From assembly GCA_028290765.1 (NCBI GenBank), contig JAQGJF010000988.1, forward strand, positions 1-10,238: 10,238 nucleotides of DNA, given 5' to 3'. Positions 7,161 through 10,238 of the stretch are shown here, piece by piece; the first letter of the stretch is position 1, and every line of letters starts with the position of its first letter. The DNA comes from Tardiphaga sp. GTDB lineage: Bacteria; Pseudomonadota; Alphaproteobacteria; Rhizobiales; Xanthobacteraceae. The position numbers were made by a program, and so were the translations under genes. The notes below the pieces were generated by a model that ran no database searches, had not been told where the DNA came from, and worked only from the letters and a program-made list of their open reading frames with translations.

Positions 7161-7921
7161 GCACGCTGCTTGAAGTTCGCGATCTGTCGAAGTCGTTCGG
7201 CGGCCTTCACGTCAACCGCAACGTCTCCTTCAATCTTTCGAGCGGCGACCGCGTGGCGCTGATCGGCCCGAACGGCGCCGGCAAGACCACCCTCGTCAAT
7301 GTGATCTCCGGCGACCTGCCGCCGAGCGGCGGACAGGTGATTTTCGCCGGCGAGGATATCACCACCTTTCCGATCGCCCGCCGCGCGCAGCGCGGCCTGG
7401 TGCGTACCTTTCAGATCACGCGGCTGTTCGCCAGCCTGACCGCGGCGGAGAACGTCGCGCTGGCAATCATGCAGCGCAAGCGGATGACACGCCGGTTCTT
7501 TTCGGTGGCCGCACATGCATCCGATGTGCGCTCGGAGTGGCAGGATCTGCTGCAAACACTCGGCATCGGCCATCTGGCGGAGTTGCCGGTATCGCAATTG
7601 GCCTATGGCCAGCAGCGGCTGCTGGAAATGGCCATCGGACTTGCGCTGCATCCGAAGGTCCTCCTGCTCGACGAGCCGGCCGCGGGCGTGCCCCATGACG
7701 AAGCGCCGAAGATCCTGGCGGCCATCGATCGCCTGCCGCCGGACATCGCGGTTCTGATGATCGAGCACGACATGGACCTGGTGTTTCGTTTCGCGAAGCG
7801 GGTGCTGGTGCTGGCCAATGGTGAGCTGATTTTTGAAGGCACGCCCGCGGCCGTCACCGCCGACGATGAAGTCCGCCGCGCCTATCTCGGGAGCTATGCC
7901 GATGCCCGCCGCCCGGCTTGA
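7157..7921 (+). CDS. livG: ABC importer ATP-binding protein, LivG family
   Basis: This is one of the two cytoplasmic ATPases that drive the importer. From GTG 7157 it has 254 residues. The nucleotide-binding motifs are complete: Walker A GPNGAGKTT (37-45), Q-loop at Q86 in RTFQ, signature LAYGQQR (148-154; LSYGQQ-like, usual for LivG instead of LSGGQ), Walker B VLLLDEPAAG (168-177) and switch His H204 in MIEHDMD. After Walker B the D-loop region reads GVPHDE where the E. coli type has GLNPKE. The GTG start overlaps the livM stop by 4 nt and has GGGGAG (7144-7149) at 7 nt, which fixes it; the longer open frame starting at 6971 lies inside livM. The end overlaps livF by 20 nt. Confidence 0.93.
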   Translation: MSTLLEVRDLSKSFGGLHVNRNVSFNLSSGDRVALIGPNGAGKTTLVNVISGDLPPSGGQVIFAGEDITTFPIARRAQRGLVRTFQITRLFASLTAAENVALAIMQRKRMTRRFFSVAAHASDVRSEWQDLLQTLGIGHLAELPVSQLAYGQQRLLEMAIGLALHPKVLLLDEPAAGVPHDEAPKILAAIDRLPPDIAVLMIEHDMDLVFRFAKRVLVLANGELIFEGTPAAVTADDEVRRAYLGSYADARRPA

Positions 7922-8615
7922 CGTCGAAAGCCTGAGCGCCGGCTATGGGCCGACGCAGATCATCGCCGACATTTCCTTCCGTGTGCCGGCCGGGGACCGG
8001 CTTGCGATCCTCGGCCGCAACGGCATGGGAAAGACCACCCTGCTCGCGACCCTGATGGGACTTTCCACCCGCCATCGCGGGCAGATCAGGATCGACGGCA
8101 ACGATCTGGCGGAGCTGCGGCCGTCATCCCGTTCGTTGCGGGGCGTCGGCTATGTGCCGCAGACCAGGGGGATATTCCGATCGCTGACTGTCGAGGAGAA
8201 CCTCTCGACCGGCCTGAAGGGGCGTCCCCGTTCGGCGCTGGCGGAAGCCTATGAGATGTTTCCGCGGCTGGGCGAGCGGCGACGTCACCTTGGCCTGCAG
8301 CTGTCGGGCGGCGAGCAGCAGATGCTGTCGATGGCGCGAACGCTGCTCGGCAAGCCGTCGATCCTGCTGCTCGATGAGCCGCTCGAAGGCCTGGCTCCGG
8401 TGATCTGCGACGAGCTCATGGTCATGATTTCCGCTCTGGCTGGGTCGGGAGAAGTGACGGTCGTTCTGGTGGAGCAGCAGATCGAACGCGCCCTGGACTT
8501 CGCCGACCGCGTGCTGGTCCTCGAGCGAGGCCGGCAAGCCTGGCAGGGTCTCTCGACCGAGCTGCGATCCGACCGCGCCCTGGTCGAACGTCTGCTGGGC
8601 GTCGGCATTCATTGA
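7902..8615 (+). CDS. livF: ABC importer ATP-binding protein, LivF family
   Basis: This is the second ATPase of the importer and pairs with LivG. From ATG 7902 it has 237 residues, the usual LivF size. Motifs are Walker A GRNGMGKTT (38-46), Q-loop in YVPQ (84-87), signature LSGGEQQ (134-140), Walker B ILLLDEP (154-160), and VEQQ (190-193) where LivF proteins typically have VEQN instead of a switch histidine. GGGAG (7889-7893) lies 8 nt before ATG 7902 and supports it; ATG 7896 is in frame but only 2 nt from that site. The gene overlaps livG by 20 nt and is the last one of the + strand unit, followed by a likely terminator. Confidence 0.93.
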   Translation: MPAARLDVESLSAGYGPTQIIADISFRVPAGDRLAILGRNGMGKTTLLATLMGLSTRHRGQIRIDGNDLAELRPSSRSLRGVGYVPQTRGIFRSLTVEENLSTGLKGRPRSALAEAYEMFPRLGERRRHLGLQLSGGEQQMLSMARTLLGKPSILLLDEPLEGLAPVICDELMVMISALAGSGEVTVVLVEQQIERALDFADRVLVLERGRQAWQGLSTELRSDRALVERLLGVGIH

Positions 8616-8628
8616 GGGATAGAGCGGG

Positions 8629-8660
8629 CGAATGAGGAGCCTTCCATTCGTTACTTGTTT
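8629..8660 (+). terminator. Probable terminator of the + strand operon
   Basis: CGAATG (8629-8634) pairs with CATTCG (8645-8650), with a weaker inner stem and a short loop, followed by the T-rich TTACTTGTTT (8651-8660). It begins 14 nt after the livF stop, in the short gap between convergent genes. The T-rich tail is on the + strand side only, so it should act on livF transcripts rather than the opposing pair. Confidence 0.45.
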
Positions 8661-8664
8661 CCTT

Positions 8665-9486
8665 TCAATTGATGCAGCGTCCGACATCGCCGCCTGAAAC
8701 CGGCGCCTCATAGTTCGATGGGTTGACCGCCTGCCCGTCGAACAGGATCGGCAGCTGACCGGCGATGCCGAAATCATTGGCGCCCCGCCGTCTTTCATTC
8801 AGCAGCCGGGCGATATTCCATTCGTCATGCGAACCGTAGCTGAAGGTGACGGAGGCCTTGAGACCGTAATAGGTGCGGAACGACGGTTTGGTCACCTTTC
8901 CTTGGTCCACTGCCTTCTTGAAGTCGGGATCGGAGGCCAGGCGACGGTCGAAATAGCCGTCCAGTGCGACGAAATCAGCTTCGCCGGTGAGCGCGAAGAA
9001 ACGCGAAAATTCCTTCGGCCCAGTGAAGTAGAAGAAATCGAAATCTTCGCCGAGGCCGCGGCTGCCCTCCAGGATCGTGGTCCACATCAACATGTAGTCG
9101 GCCCCCGAGGCCCCCGCCGGCAGGTTTCCTTCCGCGCCGGGATTGAGCAGATAGAGCGACTGTGCGCCAAACCGCTTCTCGACGCTCTCCTTGGATTGTT
9201 GCGCCACGTCGCGATTGACGCCGAAGAAGCTGCCGCCCGCCGTCGAGAGCGGAATGCTCAGATAGCCGATGGTCTTGCCGCGGCTTCTCTCGTCCGCAAG
9301 GACCTGGCGAACGCGGGCCACATTGGCATCGATGGCGGCCTTGTTGTCCGGGTTGATGCAATAGCAGATGTTGAGCGCGGTACAGGCCGTGACAGGTGCT
9401 GCGCGTGCGCGGGGTCCGCAGAGCAGGAGTGCGGCGGCGGTGGCGAGCGTCATGATGGCGTAGCTGCTGCGGGGTGGATGGTGCAT
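8665..9486 (-). CDS. Unrecognised secreted protein with four cysteines in the mature part
   Basis: I do not recognise a family. From the ATG at 9486-9484 it has 273 residues, preferred over the ATG at 9519 because GAGAGG (9498-9493) stands 6 nt ahead and because it puts a signal peptide at the very N-terminus: MHHPPRSSY, then a hydrophobic core, then a probable cut near ARA/AP (29-31). The predicted mature protein has C35, C41 and C43 close to its start (TACTALNICYC) and one more, C271, three residues from the end (GRCIN). That is enough for two disulphides and points to the periplasm or outside. The middle is soluble and mixed, with aromatic stretches such as DFDFFYFTGPKEF. It lies 68 bp downstream of the hydrolase gene on the same strand and is convergent with livF. 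The opposite-strand frame at 8827-9603 lacks these features and is taken as its shadow. Confidence 0.75.
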   Translation of the reverse strand: MHHPPRSSYAIMTLATAAALLLCGPRARAAPVTACTALNICYCINPDNKAAIDANVARVRQVLADERSRGKTIGYLSIPLSTAGGSFFGVNRDVAQQSKESVEKRFGAQSLYLLNPGAEGNLPAGASGADYMLMWTTILEGSRGLGEDFDFFYFTGPKEFSRFFALTGEADFVALDGYFDRRLASDPDFKKAVDQGKVTKPSFRTYYGLKASVTFSYGSHDEWNIARLLNERRRGANDFGIAGQLPILFDGQAVNPSNYEAPVSGGDVGRCIN

Positions 9487-9492
9487 GGCATG

Positions 9493-9498
9493 CCTCTC
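9493..9498 (-). promoter_or_regulatory. Ribosome binding site of the secreted-protein gene, inside an inverted repeat
   Basis: On the minus strand GAGAGG lies 6 nt before the ATG at 9486. Four of its bases (9495-9498) belong to an 8-bp arm, 9495-9502, whose exact complement is 9526-9533, with 23 nt between the arms. The structure could partly hide the site. Confidence 0.5.
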
Positions 9499-9554
9499 GA
9501 TCTGTTCCGGCGGATGCATCGATCGGATCGAGACTATCTCAAGGTGCGTTTACT

Positions 9555-10238
9555 TCAACCTTGCAGCCAGTCCAGTATCGCGGCGTTGATTTCGCGCGGA
9601 TAGGTGTGGCTGAGATCGTCGAGCTCCCGATAGGTCACGGCGGCGCCGGCCACCGACAAGGCTTGCTGCGCCTGCCGCGCCACTTGCACCGGAAACATCC
9701 AGTCGAGTCGGCCATGCACCAGATACACCGGCAGCCCGCGCAACCTTTCGGCGTCGGCTACGCTGGCCATCAAGGGATGGAAGGTGGCGGCGACCGGGGC
9801 GAGATGGGTGAAGGGCGAGGTGCTCTCGAGGCCGGTGACGTAACAAAAGGTGCCGCCGTCGCTCATACCGGTCAGCAGCAGCCGTTTTGGATCGATGTTC
9901 CAGCGCGACCGTGCGATCTCCAGAATGCGCATCAGGTTCGGCGTGTCGGTATCGTCGCCCATCAACGCCCATGTTCTGCCGGTCGCGGTCGGAGCGATCA
10001 CGATGGCGCCGCGGCTGCGCGCATCGCGCAGCCAGCTCCACAGGAAGCCGCGGCCGTTGCCGCTGCCGCCATGCAGCGCCATGACCAGCGGCCAGGCGCG
10101 GTCGGGCGTGTAATATTCCGGCACGTAAAGCGAGAAGCCGCCGCGGCTGCCGGGTTCGTTGTGGTCGTGAACGATACCGGTGTTGTCGTGGGCGGGCTCC
10201 GCCAGCCGCGCCAGCAGAGCGGCGTCTTCGCGCAGGGG
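9555..10238 (-). CDS. Alpha/beta hydrolase, phospholipase/carboxylesterase-like, 5'-truncated by window edge
   Basis: This serine hydrolase of the alpha/beta fold resembles the phospholipase/carboxylesterase and PHB-depolymerase-like groups and probably cleaves an ester. The frame is open from the stop at 9555 to the right edge, giving 227 visible residues that begin PLREDAALLARLAEP; the true start lies beyond 10238. GTG 10124 is not a convincing start because coding-like sequence (GGFSLYVPEYYTP) continues ahead of it. In visible numbering: oxyanion-hole ALHGG (54-58), nucleophile elbow GMSDGG (124-129; S126), acid HGRLDWMFP (175-183; D179) and base DLSHTYP (208-214; H211). The triad is complete. 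No signal peptide can be judged because the N-terminus is missing. It precedes the secreted cysteine-containing protein by 68 bp on the same strand and may share its transcript. The substrate is unknown. Confidence 0.85.
   Translation of the reverse strand, partial: PLREDAALLARLAEPAHDNTGIVHDHNEPGSRGGFSLYVPEYYTPDRAWPLVMALHGGSGNGRGFLWSWLRDARSRGAIVIAPTATGRTWALMGDDTDTPNLMRILEIARSRWNIDPKRLLLTGMSDGGTFCYVTGLESTSPFTHLAPVAATFHPLMASVADAERLRGLPVYLVHGRLDWMFPVQVARQAQQALSVAGAAVTYRELDDLSHTYPREINAAILDWLQG

Noticed and set aside
6099..7768. Overlapping minus-strand frames of 336 and 363 codons opposite livM and livG
   Set aside because: Their composition is low-complexity (Asp, Gln, Arg, His) with no motif, and they mirror well-supported transporter genes.
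8827..9603. Plus-strand frame of 258 codons opposite the secreted-protein gene
   Set aside because: It has no ribosome binding site or motif and is Arg/Glu/Gly-rich. The minus strand shows a signal peptide, a well-spaced ribosome binding site and paired cysteines.

Overview
The window is a GC-rich stretch, with strong G/C preference at third codon positions and many long antisense shadow frames. It looks like an alphaproteobacterial chromosome of the Bradyrhizobium/Rhodopseudomonas type. That placement is an impression from codon use, from the branched-chain-amino-acid-type (LIV/HAAT) transporter and from the catabolic gene set; no marker gene proves it. I see no rRNA, tRNA, CRISPR array, transposase or phage gene.

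Positions 1-3912 (+ strand) hold three enzyme genes: the C-terminal two thirds of a YtcJ-type amidohydrolase cut by the window edge, a phthalate-dioxygenase-type Rieske non-haem iron oxygenase, and a glutamine-synthetase-family ligase. The ligase overlaps the Rieske gene by a GTGA stop/start. Positions 3986-8615 (+ strand) hold a complete five-gene HAAT/LIV ABC importer: periplasmic binding protein, two permeases (LivH, LivM) and two ATPases (LivG, LivF). The two blocks are 73 bp apart and probably belong to one transcription unit. A likely terminator lies at about 8629-8660.

Positions 8665-10238 (- strand, convergent) hold a separate pair: an alpha/beta hydrolase with a complete Ser-Asp-His triad, cut by the right edge, followed by an unrecognised secreted protein with four cysteines in its predicted mature part.

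Working model (inference): the importer brings in a small nitrogen-containing, possibly aromatic compound. The ligase could gamma-glutamylate an amine, the Rieske enzyme could hydroxylate or dealkylate it, and the amidohydrolase could cleave a C-N bond. Coupling a glutamine-synthetase-like ligase to a Rieske oxygenase recalls the aniline pathway (gamma-glutamylanilide synthase plus aniline dioxygenase). Here, however, the oxygenase is of the single-subunit phthalate-dioxygenase type, and no amidotransferase, beta subunit, reductase or regulator is present. The substrate is unknown, and this cluster is the most interesting thing in the window.

Smaller points of interest are a perfect 11-bp hairpin just after the binding-protein gene, a 14-bp tandem repeat carrying two TTGACA hexamers ahead of the transporter genes, a TTG start for livH, and an inverted repeat that could mask the ribosome binding site of the secreted-protein gene.
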